A stretch of 64,000 nt of DNA from a bacterium YEK0313 (GTDB lineage Bacteria; Pseudomonadota; Alphaproteobacteria; Rhizobiales; Phreatobacteraceae), in contig CCMO02000001.1 of NCBI GenBank assembly GCA_000751295.2, positions 4,802,615 to 4,866,614 of the forward strand. Reading direction: 5' to 3'. This document shows positions 9,646 to 17,084 of this stretch, one piece after another (position 1 is the first letter of the stretch; every line of letters starts with the position of its first letter). The translations under genes were made by a program, and so were the position numbers. The notes under the pieces were generated by a model that was given only the letters and a program-made list of their open reading frames with translations, was not told the origin of the DNA and ran no database searches.

Positions 9646-10161
9646 TCAGAGCGCCGCGGACTGCAGGCCCCGGACCGGGCCCCGGACGCCCTCGAAGGCG
9701 CCCGACGCCAGCTCCCTGAACAGGAGCCGGCCGGGATCGACCGGACCCGGCAGCGTGAGGCGGCCCGGCGGCACCACCGAGAAGCCGAAGCGCTTGTAAT
9801 AGGGCGCGTCGCCGACCAGCACGACCAGCCGATGCCCTTTCGCCGTCGCGATGTCGAGCGAGCGCGTCATCAGCGCCGCGCCGATGCCGCGGCTCTGGAA
9901 GGCCGGGTCGATGGTGATCGGGCCGAGCAGGACGGCCTCGACGTCGCGGCCGATGACGATGGGCGACAGGCGGATCGAGCCGACCAGCAGCGTGCCGACC
10001 CGCGCAGTGAAGCACAGTTCGGAGAGCGGCGGCACGCCTTCGCGCAGGCGGAACGCCGTTCGGGCGAAGCGGCCGGGACCGAAGGCGCGCTCGTGCAGCC
10101 GCTCGATGGCAGGCGCGTCGGCAAGGGTTTCCGGATGGAGATCGAGGGACAAGTCGGGCAT
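9646..10161 (-). CDS. GNAT-family N-acetyltransferase
   Basis: The 171-residue protein has the GNAT core. A strand (VLLGPITIDPAFQSRGIGAA) holds the acetyl-CoA pyrophosphate loop Q/RxxGxG/A as QSRGIGAAL. The following segment GHRLVVLVGDAPYYKRFGF is typical of the YhbS-like subgroup. It converges on the amidohydrolase with 19 bases between stops; a small GGCGCC inverted repeat at 9628-9643 lies in that gap. The acceptor is unknown (protein N-terminus, amine or antibiotic are all possible for the family). Start ATG at 10161 is the only good one. Confidence 0.9.
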   Translation of the reverse strand: MPDLSLDLHPETLADAPAIERLHERAFGPGRFARTAFRLREGVPPLSELCFTARVGTLLVGSIRLSPIVIGRDVEAVLLGPITIDPAFQSRGIGAALMTRSLDIATAKGHRLVVLVGDAPYYKRFGFSVVPPGRLTLPGPVDPGRLLFRELASGAFEGVRGPVRGLQSAAL

Positions 10162-10348
10162 CAGCTCAGGCTCGTGGGCGCGAGGACGAACAAAGGGTGT
10201 CGGCGGCGGGCTTCACACCGACCGTCGTCGTCGCGACACAAGAACCTTTGCCTGACATGTCATAGGGCGCGCATAGCATGATGCGCGCGGGTCGTCACTA
10301 GGATCGTGATCCCGACCTCCGGCCTGCCGGGGCAGTGGCCGCACATGC

Positions 10349-10381
10349 AAAAAGGCCCCAGGGACTCAAGGAGTTGGGGCC
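10349..10381 (-). terminator. Rho-independent terminator for the AraC-GyrI gene
   Basis: On the minus strand a GGCCCCA ... TGGGGCC stem (10354-10360 with 10375-10381) with an internal ACTC/GAGT pairing is followed by five T residues (complement of 10349-10353). It lies 84 bases beyond the stop of the minus-strand AraC gene. The rest of the 303-base gap 10162-10464 shows no credible gene. Confidence 0.75.
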
Positions 10382-10464
10382 GCCGTGCCGGCGCTCTGCC
10401 ACGGCCGCAGGCGGTGGTGCCGGCAAATGTGCCGGCCGGCGCCAGCGCCCTTTCGCCGGCCGTG

Positions 10465-11322
10465 TCACGACGCGCCCTTCAGCGGCAGGTAGATGTCGGT
10501 CAAAAGATCGGCGGGCGCGGTATCGCGGGGATTGTTGAGATACTCCTCGAAACAGGGCACATCGGCGGGCTCGCGGCCGGAAGTCACCAGCCAGTCGCCA
10601 TAGAGCCACTGATAGGCCGCCTTCATGGTGGCATAAGGCCCCTTGTGGCGCAGCACCGCATAGGTGCCGCCGGCGATCTTGGTGAGCTCGACCGGCGGCT
10701 CCGCCGCCACAGCGCGCCCCAGGACGATGCAGGCCTTCGACCGCAGCTTCGCCTCGGCGACGGCGGAGGGGTCGTCGAAATAGACGGCCAGCATGCGCAT
10801 CCCCGGATGGATGAGCTGGCGCATGCCGAGCCAGCCGTAGAGCCGGTCGAAGGCCTGGCCGATCGCCATGTAGGACCCGGTATGGCTGACCGAGAGGGCC
10901 TCGAGCGGTTGCACGGTGGTGATGGTGACGTCGTACATGGCGGTAACCTCGGTGATGGGTCGGACGAAATGGGTATGTGCGCCCCGCCGGCGGTATTGCG
11001 CCGGCGGCATGCCGTAGGCGGCGCCGAAGATGCGCGTGAAGGACTGCAGGTTGGGATAGCCGGAGCGCTCCGCGATGGCCGCGACCGGCAGGCTGCCGTT
11101 GGCGAGCAGGCCTGCGGCCCGGTGCAGGCGCAGCCGCTTGACGGTCTGGGCGATCGTTTCGCCGTGCACCGCGTGGTAGATCCGGTGCCAGTGATGCGGC
11201 GACAGGCAGGCGACCTCGGCCAGTCGGTCGAGATCGATCTCGTCGTCGAGATGGGCGTGGATATGGTCGATGACCCGCGCGAGGCGGTCGCCATAGGCCG
11301 TCCAGTTTCGCTCCGCGCGCAT
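10465..11322 (-). CDS. AraC-family regulator with GyrI-like effector domain
   Basis: The 285-residue regulator has an N-terminal AraC helix-turn-helix pair (residues 20-115): LDRLAEVACLSPHHWHRIYH, then IAERSGYPNLQSFTRIFGAA ending MPPAQYRRRG. A GyrI/SOUL-like ligand domain follows (about 130-285): YDVTITTVQPLEALSVSHTG, AFDRLYGWLGM, GGTYAVLRHKGPYATM. In Rob/GyrI-like regulators this domain binds small, often aromatic or cationic, molecules. It is the reverse order of GlxA-type regulators. A terminator lies downstream and a Nudix gene upstream on the same strand with 85 bases between. The target genes are unknown. Confidence 0.93.
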   Translation of the reverse strand: MRAERNWTAYGDRLARVIDHIHAHLDDEIDLDRLAEVACLSPHHWHRIYHAVHGETIAQTVKRLRLHRAAGLLANGSLPVAAIAERSGYPNLQSFTRIFGAAYGMPPAQYRRRGAHTHFVRPITEVTAMYDVTITTVQPLEALSVSHTGSYMAIGQAFDRLYGWLGMRQLIHPGMRMLAVYFDDPSAVAEAKLRSKACIVLGRAVAAEPPVELTKIAGGTYAVLRHKGPYATMKAAYQWLYGDWLVTSGREPADVPCFEEYLNNPRDTAPADLLTDIYLPLKGAS

Positions 11323-11407
11323 CGCCGCGTCCCCGTTTCAGTGCATGCGGGACGCTATCACGGGCGTTTTTGACAAATCTTGCGGATGTGCCGGCGGCCT
11401 GCCGCCT

Positions 11408-11884
11408 CTACCAGGTCGCCGTCGCTGCCCGGCCGTCGAAGATCTCGGCGAGCCTTTCGCGCGTGCCGCGCGTCGTGTCCTCGGGAAGCGCGTCGAGCGC
11501 GAAGAAGCCGTGCGCGATGATCTCGGCATTCGGCACCGGCGGGCTCGGCTGCCGCCAAGCCTCGACCTTGTACAGCGCGACGTGGTCGCGCCTGGAAATG
11601 CGGGCATTGAGATAGACGCCGAACAGCGCGGCCGGGCCGGTCAGCTCGACATTGGCCTCCTCGCGCAGCTCCATCGCCAGCGCGTCCGTCATGGTCTGGC
11701 CGACCTCGACGCCGCCGCCGGGGAAATACCAGCCGGGCATGTAGGAGTGCTTGACGAGCAGCACGCGCCGCTCGCCGTCGATGACGCAGGCGCGCACCCC
11801 GAGCGTCATGCCGCGGGCAAAGCGCCAGTAGAGATGCAGGAGCGGTGTCAGCGGCGAGCGCCGCTTCGGATCGGCCAGAATCAT
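11408..11884 (-). CDS. Nudix hydrolase-fold protein with a non-canonical Nudix box
   Basis: The 158-residue protein has the Nudix fold signature WYFPGGGVEVGQT followed by DALAMELREEANVEL. Against the consensus G(x5)E(x7)REUxEExGU, three positions differ: Gln for the first Glu, Met for Arg, and Asn for Gly. The metal-binding ExxEE core (ELREE) is kept. Nudix enzymes cleave nucleoside-diphosphate-X compounds. With an intact ELREE core it may still be active, but loss of the first Glu is notable. The C-terminus (EIFDGRAATATW) is normal. Upstream of its start at 11884 lie about 200 bases with no gene on this strand. Confidence 0.82.
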   Translation of the reverse strand: MILADPKRRSPLTPLLHLYWRFARGMTLGVRACVIDGERRVLLVKHSYMPGWYFPGGGVEVGQTMTDALAMELREEANVELTGPAALFGVYLNARISRRDHVALYKVEAWRQPSPPVPNAEIIAHGFFALDALPEDTTRGTRERLAEIFDGRAATATW

Positions 11885-12080
11885 GGAACGCCTATCTCAT
11901 CAATGAAACCGATTGGATGTTGCAGAAACATGAACGAGGCTAATCAGAAATGCATGGCTGATAGCTAATACAAAGGGTAACAAAGCCGTCGGCACACTCC
12001 TATCTAACGCCCATGTTGCGCTGCAAAACAAACCTGCTCGGCAGGAACTGCGGCCAACCTCGAACCTTTGGGAGTTTCCC

Positions 12081-12200
12081 ATGCTGATCGCTCTGTTCTC
12101 GACGCTGTTCTCGCGCCGCAACGGGTTCCGCTGGCAGCCGTCCATCGAGATCCGTGACGGTCAGACCGCCGCCACCCTTGGCATCTATTCCCGCGACTGA
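12081..12200 (+). CDS. Small ORF, 39 residues, unrecognised
   Basis: This is a complete ATG-to-TGA frame with GGGAG placed 6-10 bases upstream of the ATG (12070-12074). It is followed 32 bases later by a strong intrinsic terminator, so it looks like its own transcription unit. The product starts with a short hydrophobic helix (MLIALFSTLFSRR) and continues with a polar tail (IEIRDGQTAATLGIYSRD). The helix is too short for a confident membrane span; an amphipathic membrane-associated peptide is possible. I do not recognise the family. It sits directly upstream of the iron-responsive mbfA operator but is separated from it by the terminator. Confidence 0.6.
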   Translation: MLIALFSTLFSRRNGFRWQPSIEIRDGQTAATLGIYSRD

Positions 12201-12232
12201 AGCCAACCTCCCCTCTGGCTAAGGTTGTGGCC

Positions 12233-12273
12233 GGGCGCCCGCTGAGTTCAAGCTCGCGGGCGCCCTTTTCTTT
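12233..12273 (+). terminator. Intrinsic terminator after the 39-residue ORF
   Basis: A perfect 10-bp stem (GGGCGCCCGC at 12233-12242 with its complement at 12256-12265) and a 13-base loop are followed by TTTTCTTT. It separates the small ORF from mbfA, so mbfA needs its own promoter. Confidence 0.9.
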
Positions 12274-12296
12274 GCTCCTCGCCGGCGCAGCACGCT

Positions 12297-12331
12297 GGCC
12301 ATCAGATTGGAATTATTCTAATCTGATGGCC
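12297..12331. promoter_or_regulatory. Irr/ICE-type iron-control palindrome upstream of mbfA
   Basis: This is a 35-bp near-perfect palindrome whose core TTGGAATTATTCTAA (12307-12321) fits the iron control element bound by Irr in Rhizobiales (TTAGAA-like and TTCTAA half-sites around a short centre). It begins with GGCC and ends with GGCC; only one internal position pair (G/T) departs from symmetry. It lies 26 bases before the mbfA start, a repressor position. Irr control of mbfA is established in Bradyrhizobium and Agrobacterium; binding here is inferred. Confidence 0.85.
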
Positions 12332-12356
12332 GCACGACGACGCATGCGAGGATTTC

Positions 12357-13328
12357 ATGGTTCCGCTGTCCGATCTGACCGAGGCGCAGGTCCTGGCGCT
12401 GGCCATTGCCAATGAGGAAGAGGACGGGCGGATCTATCTCGACTTCGCCCGGCATCTGGAGGGCGACTATCCGGCGACAGCCAAGGTGTTCCGAGACATG
12501 GCGGCCGCGGAGGCCGGCCATCGCGACCGGCTCTACGACCTCCACCGCGTGAAGTTCGGCGAGCATCTGGCGCTGGTGCGGCGCCAGGACGTGACCGGCT
12601 TCCTCAAGCGCAAGCCGCTCTGGCTGATCTGCAATCGCGGCATCGAGCGGATCCGTGCCGAGGCCGAGAGCATGGAGGCCGAGGCGTCCGCCTTCTACCG
12701 CCAGGCGGCCGCGAACGCCCGCGACGTCTCGATCCGCCGGCTCCTGACCGAGCTGGCCGACGAGGAGACGAGCCATGAAGGCCTCGCGCACCGGCTGGTC
12801 GAGACGCATCTGACGCCCGACGCGCGCCGCAGCGAAGACGAGACCGCCCACAAGCGCTTCGTCATGACCTATGTCCAGCCGGGCCTGGCCGGCCTGATGG
12901 ACGGCTCGGTCTCAACGCTTGCGCCGGTCTTCGCCGCCGCCTTCGCCACCCACAACAATGCCGCGACCTTCCTGGTCGCGCTCGCCGCCGCGGTCGGGGC
13001 CGGCATTTCCATGGGGCTGACCGAAGCCCTGTCGGATGACGGCAAGATCACCGGCCGCGGCTCGCCGATCATTCGCGGCTGGGCCTGCGGCATCATGACC
13101 GCCATCGGCGGCCTCGGCCACGCCATCCCCTATCTCATCCCGAACGGCTGGCCGAATGCCTTCTGGATCGCCACCTCGATCGCCATCGCCATCGTGCTGG
13201 TCGAGCTCTGGGCGATTGCCTGGATCCGCTGGCGCTACATGGATACGCCGTTCCTGAAGGCAGTGTTCCAGATCGTCCTCGGCGGCACGCTGGTGCTGAT
13301 CACCGGCATCCTGCTCGGCAATGCATGA
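12357..13328 (+). CDS. mbfA: MbfA, membrane-bound ferritin / iron exporter
   Basis: The 323-residue protein fuses an N-terminal ferritin-like (rubrerythrin-type) domain (about 1-150) to a C-terminal VIT1/CCC1-type transporter domain (about 170-323). Di-iron ligands are visible as IANEEEDGRIY, MAAAEAGHRDR, ESMEAEASAFY and LADEETSHEG. The membrane part has about four or five helices, e.g. AATFLVALAAAVGAGISMG and VFQIVLGGTLVLITGILLG. MbfA exports excess iron and helps peroxide resistance in Rhizobiales. GAGGA at 12348-12352 precedes the ATG. The palindromic ICE-type operator just upstream supports Irr-mediated repression when iron is low. Confidence 0.95.
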   Translation: MVPLSDLTEAQVLALAIANEEEDGRIYLDFARHLEGDYPATAKVFRDMAAAEAGHRDRLYDLHRVKFGEHLALVRRQDVTGFLKRKPLWLICNRGIERIRAEAESMEAEASAFYRQAAANARDVSIRRLLTELADEETSHEGLAHRLVETHLTPDARRSEDETAHKRFVMTYVQPGLAGLMDGSVSTLAPVFAAAFATHNNAATFLVALAAAVGAGISMGLTEALSDDGKITGRGSPIIRGWACGIMTAIGGLGHAIPYLIPNGWPNAFWIATSIAIAIVLVELWAIAWIRWRYMDTPFLKAVFQIVLGGTLVLITGILLGNA

Positions 13329-13410
13329 CGCCACGGGGGCCGCGCAGGCTGCGCCCGCTGACGCGACGGCCGCATTCGCACCTTGGGCGCTTCTGGGCTA
13401 AGCCGGGCGG

Positions 13411-14268
13411 ATGTTCCGCCTCGCCCATCTGTCCGACCTGCATATCGGCCCGCTGCCGCGGCCCGCCATGCGCGAGCTCGCCGGCAAGCGGATCACCGGC
13501 TATCTCAACTGGCGACGCGGCCGGTCCGCGCACCATCTCCCCGCCGTGCTCGAACGGCTGATCGCCGACATCGCGGCAAGTGCCTGCGACCATGTCGCCG
13601 TGACCGGCGATCTCATCAATCTCGGCCTCGCCGGCGAATATCCGCAGGCCCGGGTGATCCTCGAGCGGCTCGGACCGCCCGACCGGGTCAGCTTCGTGCC
13701 CGGCAATCACGACGCCTATATGCGGGCGACGCTGCCTCTGATCACCCGCTTCTGGGCGCCCTGGTTCGCCGGCGACCACGAGCCGCCGCCACGATCGCTG
13801 GACGAGGCCTTCCCCTTCGTGCGCCGGCGCGGCCGCGTCGCGCTGATCGGCGTCAACAGCGGCGTGCCCAAGCCGCCGTTCCTGGCCACCGGAACGCTCG
13901 GCCCACGTCAGCTCGCCGATCTCGCGGAGACCCTCGATGCCCTGCGCGAGGAAGGTCTCGCGCGCATTCTGATGATCCACCATCCGCCCTTCGCCGCGGG
14001 CTGGCAGAAGCAGCTCACCGACCACCGCGCGCTCGCCGCCGTGCTGAAGACGAGCGGCGCCGAGCTCGTCCTGCACGGCCACACCCATATTGGTTCGGCG
14101 GTGACGCTCGATGGACCCGACGGACCGATCCCGGTGCATGGCGTCCCGTCGGCCTCGGCGGCAACGGCGGCCGGGCACACGGAACCGGCGGCCTGGAACC
14201 TCGTCACCGTCGACGGCGGTCCCGGCGCCTGGCGCATCGCGGTGACCCGGCGCCGTCCACCGGACTGA
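13411..14268 (+). CDS. Calcineurin-like metallophosphoesterase
   Basis: The 285-residue enzyme shows the metallophosphoesterase motifs in order: FRLAHLSDLHIG (DxH), VAVTGDLINLG (GDxxN-like), VPGNHDAYM (GNHD), MIHHPPFA (HH) and LHGHTHIG (GHxH). Together these form the two-metal site. No signal peptide is seen, so it is probably cytoplasmic. Substrate (cyclic nucleotide, phospholipid headgroup or nucleotide) cannot be assigned. It follows mbfA by 82 bases on the same strand and ends at a bidirectional terminator shared with fliJ. Confidence 0.93.
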   Translation: MFRLAHLSDLHIGPLPRPAMRELAGKRITGYLNWRRGRSAHHLPAVLERLIADIAASACDHVAVTGDLINLGLAGEYPQARVILERLGPPDRVSFVPGNHDAYMRATLPLITRFWAPWFAGDHEPPPRSLDEAFPFVRRRGRVALIGVNSGVPKPPFLATGTLGPRQLADLAETLDALREEGLARILMIHHPPFAAGWQKQLTDHRALAAVLKTSGAELVLHGHTHIGSAVTLDGPDGPIPVHGVPSASAATAAGHTEPAAWNLVTVDGGPGAWRIAVTRRRPPD

Positions 14269-14284
14269 GCGGGCCCTGCCATGC

Positions 14285-14317
14285 AAAAAAGGCGCACGGC
14301 ATCGGCCATGCGCCTTT
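14285..14317. terminator. Bidirectional terminator between metallophosphoesterase and fliJ
   Basis: A perfect 9-bp stem AAAGGCGCA (14288-14296) pairs with 14309-14317 around a 12-base loop. Read on the minus strand it ends in TTTTTT, giving a strong terminator for fliI-fliJ. Read on the plus strand it ends in only TTT. Confidence 0.85.
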
Positions 14318-14342
14318 CAGGCGTCGTAACGAAAGGTGCGGC

Positions 14343-14762
14343 TTAGGCGCCGATGAAGGATCCCCGACGGGACAACCCGATCCGATCCATCTCGGCCTGT
14401 TCGCGCGCGGCCTCCGCCGCCCGGTCGCGCGCGCTTTCGCGCTCGTCGAGGATCTCGACCTTCTTCAGGTCCTCGAAGGCTTCGGCAAGCTGGCCCTTGG
14501 CATCGTCGAGCTGGCCCTTCAGCTCGTTGGCCGAGCCCAGCAGGTTGTCGCGGCGCTGGCTCGCGGCCTTGGCATAGGTCGGATAGGCGTAATGGGCGGG
14601 GTCATGGATGTTCGCCCGGTTCTGTTCCGTCAGGATCTCGCGATCGAGTTCGCCGGCCATCCGCTCGAACTCGGCAATCATCATTTCGATCTGCGCGACC
14701 TGCCGACGTTTCTCATCGACCTGAAAGCGCTTCAGGCGGATCAGAGTATCTCGCGACTTCAT
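14343..14762 (-). CDS. fliJ: Flagellar export chaperone FliJ
   Basis: The 139-residue, highly charged, mostly coiled-coil protein (MKSRDTLIRLKRFQVDEKRR ... ELKGQLDDAKGQLAEAFEDL) matches the alphaproteobacterial FliJ form. FliJ sits in the centre of the FliI ATPase ring and couples it to the flagellar type III export gate. The ATG at 14762 is chosen over an upstream in-frame GTG at 14768 because it follows GGGAG at a normal distance. It lies 210 bases downstream of fliI on the same strand, and the pair ends at the terminator at 14285-14317. Confidence 0.9.
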   Translation of the reverse strand: MKSRDTLIRLKRFQVDEKRRQVAQIEMMIAEFERMAGELDREILTEQNRANIHDPAHYAYPTYAKAASQRRDNLLGSANELKGQLDDAKGQLAEAFEDLKKVEILDERESARDRAAEAAREQAEMDRIGLSRRGSFIGA

Positions 14763-14972
14763 CGACACACACTCCCAGAAGTCTTCACCGCCCGCATCTC
14801 AACCACACGAAATGCAGGCGCAATCGGCATTCTCGGAGGGAATGCCCACGTCCTCATCGCGCTCTGTCTAGCATCGTTGAGGTTGAGATTCCGTTTCCGC
14901 AAAACTTGAAAATGTATTGATGCTGAGGTGGATAGCCGGCGCCGATGATCCGTCGTCGCAAGGTTTTCGGGC

Positions 14973-16298
14973 TCAGCCGGCATCGGCCGCCGGCTCCTCG
15001 AGAATCGCGGCAAGCTCGGCATAGCCGCGGGCAAGGCCGCTCACCTCGTCCTTGCCCTGTGCAAGGAAGGCCTCGAGCGCCGGCTGCAGGCGGATCGCCT
15101 CGTCAACCTCGGCGGACGAGCCCTGCCGGTAGGCGCCGAGCCGGATCAGCTCCTCCATGTCGCCATAGGTCGACAGGATCCGCTTGGCCCGCTGGATGAC
15201 CGGCCAGTAGGCCGGATCGGCCGAGCGCGGCATGGTGCGCGAGACGCTTTTCAACACATTGATCGCCGGATAGCGGCCGCGTTCGGCAATGGCCCGCTCC
15301 ATCACGATATGGCCGTCCAGAATGCCGCGCACCGCGTCGGCCACCGGCTCGTTGTGATCGTCGCCGTCGACCAGCACCGTGAAGATGGCGGTGATCGCGC
15401 CCTCGCCCGCCCCCGGGCCGGCCCGTTCCAGCAGCCGCGGCAGTTCCGAGAAGACCGTCGGCGTATAGCCCTTGGCGGTCGGCGGTTCGCCCGCGGACAG
15501 GCCGATCTCGCGCTGCGCCATGGCAAAACGCGTCACCGAATCCATCATCAGCATGACCTGCTGGTCGAGGTCGCGGAAATATTCGGCGATCGACAGGGTG
15601 AGATAGGCCGCCTGCTTGCGCATCAGCGCCGGCTCGTCCGAGGTCGCGACCACCACGACCGAGCGCGCCAGCCCCTCCTCGCCGAGATCCTCCTGCAGGA
15701 ATTCCTGCACCTCGCGACCACGCTCGCCGATGAGCCCGATCACCGAGACGTCGGCATCGACATTGCGGGCGATCATCGACAGCAGCACGGACTTGCCGAC
15801 GCCGGATCCGGCAAAGATGCCCATGCGCTGGCCGCGGCAGCAGGTCAGGAACGTGTTGAGCGCGCGAACGCCGAGATCGAGCGGCTTGCCGACGCGCCGA
15901 CGCGCATGGGCCGCCGGCGGATTGGCACGGAACGGCATGGGATCGCCGCCCTGCGGCAGCGGCCCCTTGCCGTCGATCGGCTCGCCGAGCGCATTCACCA
16001 CGCGTCCGAGCCAGCCGGCGCTCGGCCGGGTCGCCGCCGGCGCCAGCGAAACCTGTGCCTTGCAGCCGCGCCTGACACCCTCGAGGCCGGCGAAGGGCAT
16101 GAGCAGGGCCTGGTCGCCGTTGAACCCGACGACCTCGCAGGGGATCGGCCGGCCGCCGGTCTCGATCGTCACCCGCGCGCCGACCGACATGACGTGGACG
16201 GGACCGGCCACCTCCACCATGAGGCCGCGCACGCCGGACACCCGGCCATAGATGGCGACCCCGTCGATGTCGGAGATCTGGTCGGCGAGCGCGCGCAT
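14973..16298 (-). CDS. fliI: Flagellum-specific ATPase FliI
   Basis: The protein (441 residues from the ATG at 16298; an upstream frame reaches 16367) is an F1-beta-like export ATPase. It has Walker A GIFAGSGVGKS, the VIGLIGERGREV segment, Walker B-type VMLMMDSVTRFAMAQREIGL, and the GEPPTAKGYTPTVFSELPRL loop. This signature separates FliI from F1 subunits. It energises export of flagellar rod, hook and filament subunits with FliH and FliJ. It is divergent from ctrA across a 786-base regulatory region, which places it within reach of CtrA control, as is usual for flagellar genes in this class. Confidence 0.95.
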   Translation of the reverse strand: MRALADQISDIDGVAIYGRVSGVRGLMVEVAGPVHVMSVGARVTIETGGRPIPCEVVGFNGDQALLMPFAGLEGVRRGCKAQVSLAPAATRPSAGWLGRVVNALGEPIDGKGPLPQGGDPMPFRANPPAAHARRRVGKPLDLGVRALNTFLTCCRGQRMGIFAGSGVGKSVLLSMIARNVDADVSVIGLIGERGREVQEFLQEDLGEEGLARSVVVVATSDEPALMRKQAAYLTLSIAEYFRDLDQQVMLMMDSVTRFAMAQREIGLSAGEPPTAKGYTPTVFSELPRLLERAGPGAGEGAITAIFTVLVDGDDHNEPVADAVRGILDGHIVMERAIAERGRYPAINVLKSVSRTMPRSADPAYWPVIQRAKRILSTYGDMEELIRLGAYRQGSSAEVDEAIRLQPALEAFLAQGKDEVSGLARGYAELAAILEEPAADAG

Positions 16299-16522
16299 GT
16301 CGGCATGTCCGTTCAGGCATGGAAGCGTCCGCCGCCGGCCGCCTGTCGCGCGCGAGCGCGACCACAACCCATCGCATTAGGACTAATCCCGAGCCTTGGG
16401 GCGAATTGGTCAACGAAGCGTTAATTTGAACGGACCGTTAACGAAACCCGGCAAATTTTGCCTGCATGGCCCGGCCAAAACCGCCTGCCAGCCGCCATTC
16501 CCGGCCTTCGCCGACGGCGGCG

Positions 16523-16538
16523 TTTACCATGCCTTAAC
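16523..16538 (+). promoter_or_regulatory. Candidate CtrA box 1
   Basis: TTTA-CCATGCC-TTAAC matches TTAA-N7-TTAAC with one substitution in the first half-site. It lies 547 bases before the ctrA ATG and 225 bases before fliI, so it could serve either gene. Confidence 0.5.
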
Positions 16539-16695
16539 CATATCATCGGTAGAAATTGCCCAGCGCGGCACAACCGGCCCCTTCCCCGGCCCTCGCCGCC
16601 CGAACCGGGTCGCCGCCGCGCCCGCCTTGGCTTTCCGCTGCTGCGTTTACCCGCAACGGTGGATCGTATTCCCAAGTAAAGCCAGATCACGCCCG

Positions 16696-16959
16696 GATTC
16701 CGCCCGCCGGCGTAACCCTTCCTTAACCCGGCCCGTTAATGATCGTTGTCAGCCAATTAATGGCAACCGCGGCCGTTAACGGTCCGGGCGGATCGCCCCC
16801 GCACGGACCCAGGTCGCGGCACGGCAGGTCCAGGACACCGACGACGCGACGGAAATGGTCGATTCGGCAGTGGGTTGGAGTGAGTCGCAAAAATCTTTTG
16901 CGAGGACTCTTGCCCCGGCGAATCACAGTTTGTTAACCATTGAGACGTAGCGTCGAATC
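16696..16959. promoter_or_regulatory. Cluster of six GAnTC (CcrM-type) sites before ctrA
   Basis: GAnTC occurs at 16696, 16861, 16882, 16905, 16920 and 16955. Five of the six fall within 99 bases. By base composition fewer than one would be expected in that span. CcrM methylates GAnTC in alphaproteobacteria, and one such site controls the Caulobacter ctrA P1 promoter by hemimethylation. Confidence 0.65.
16712..16727 (+). promoter_or_regulatory. Candidate CtrA box 2
   Basis: GTAA-CCCTTCC-TTAAC matches TTAA-N7-TTAAC with one substitution in the first half-site and exact 7-base spacing. It is followed 8 bases later by another TTAA. Autoregulation of ctrA is established in Caulobacter; here it is inferred. 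Confidence 0.5.
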
Positions 16960-17084
16960 AGTGAACGGGGACGGATCCCTCCAGCCCTCCGCGCGGCGGT
17001 GGAGGATCGGGATCGCTATGCCGAACGGCTGTTTCGTCGGGCACGACGAAACGGACGGTCAGGGGCCAGCGGAAGGGGATAAGC

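Larger units (their letters stand above)
16299..17084. promoter_or_regulatory. Divergent fliI/ctrA regulatory region
   Basis: A 786-base intergenic region with no credible gene. It is richer in A/T than its surroundings and contains many TTAA/GTTAAC half-sites (for example near 16422, 16437, 16534, 16723, 16735, 16756, 16775 and 16933), two near-consensus CtrA boxes, and a cluster of GAnTC sites, all listed separately. AAGGGGAT precedes the ctrA ATG. The long spacing fits a multi-promoter ctrA control region as known in Caulobacter. Confidence 0.7.

Noticed and set aside
12036..12081. GGAAC upstream of the 39-residue ORF as an EcfG-type -35
   Set aside because: No CGTT-type -10 at 16-17 bases.
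14769..14972. Possible small gene in the 210-base fliI-fliJ gap
   Set aside because: No frame with ribosome site and plausible composition; listed as a spacer only.
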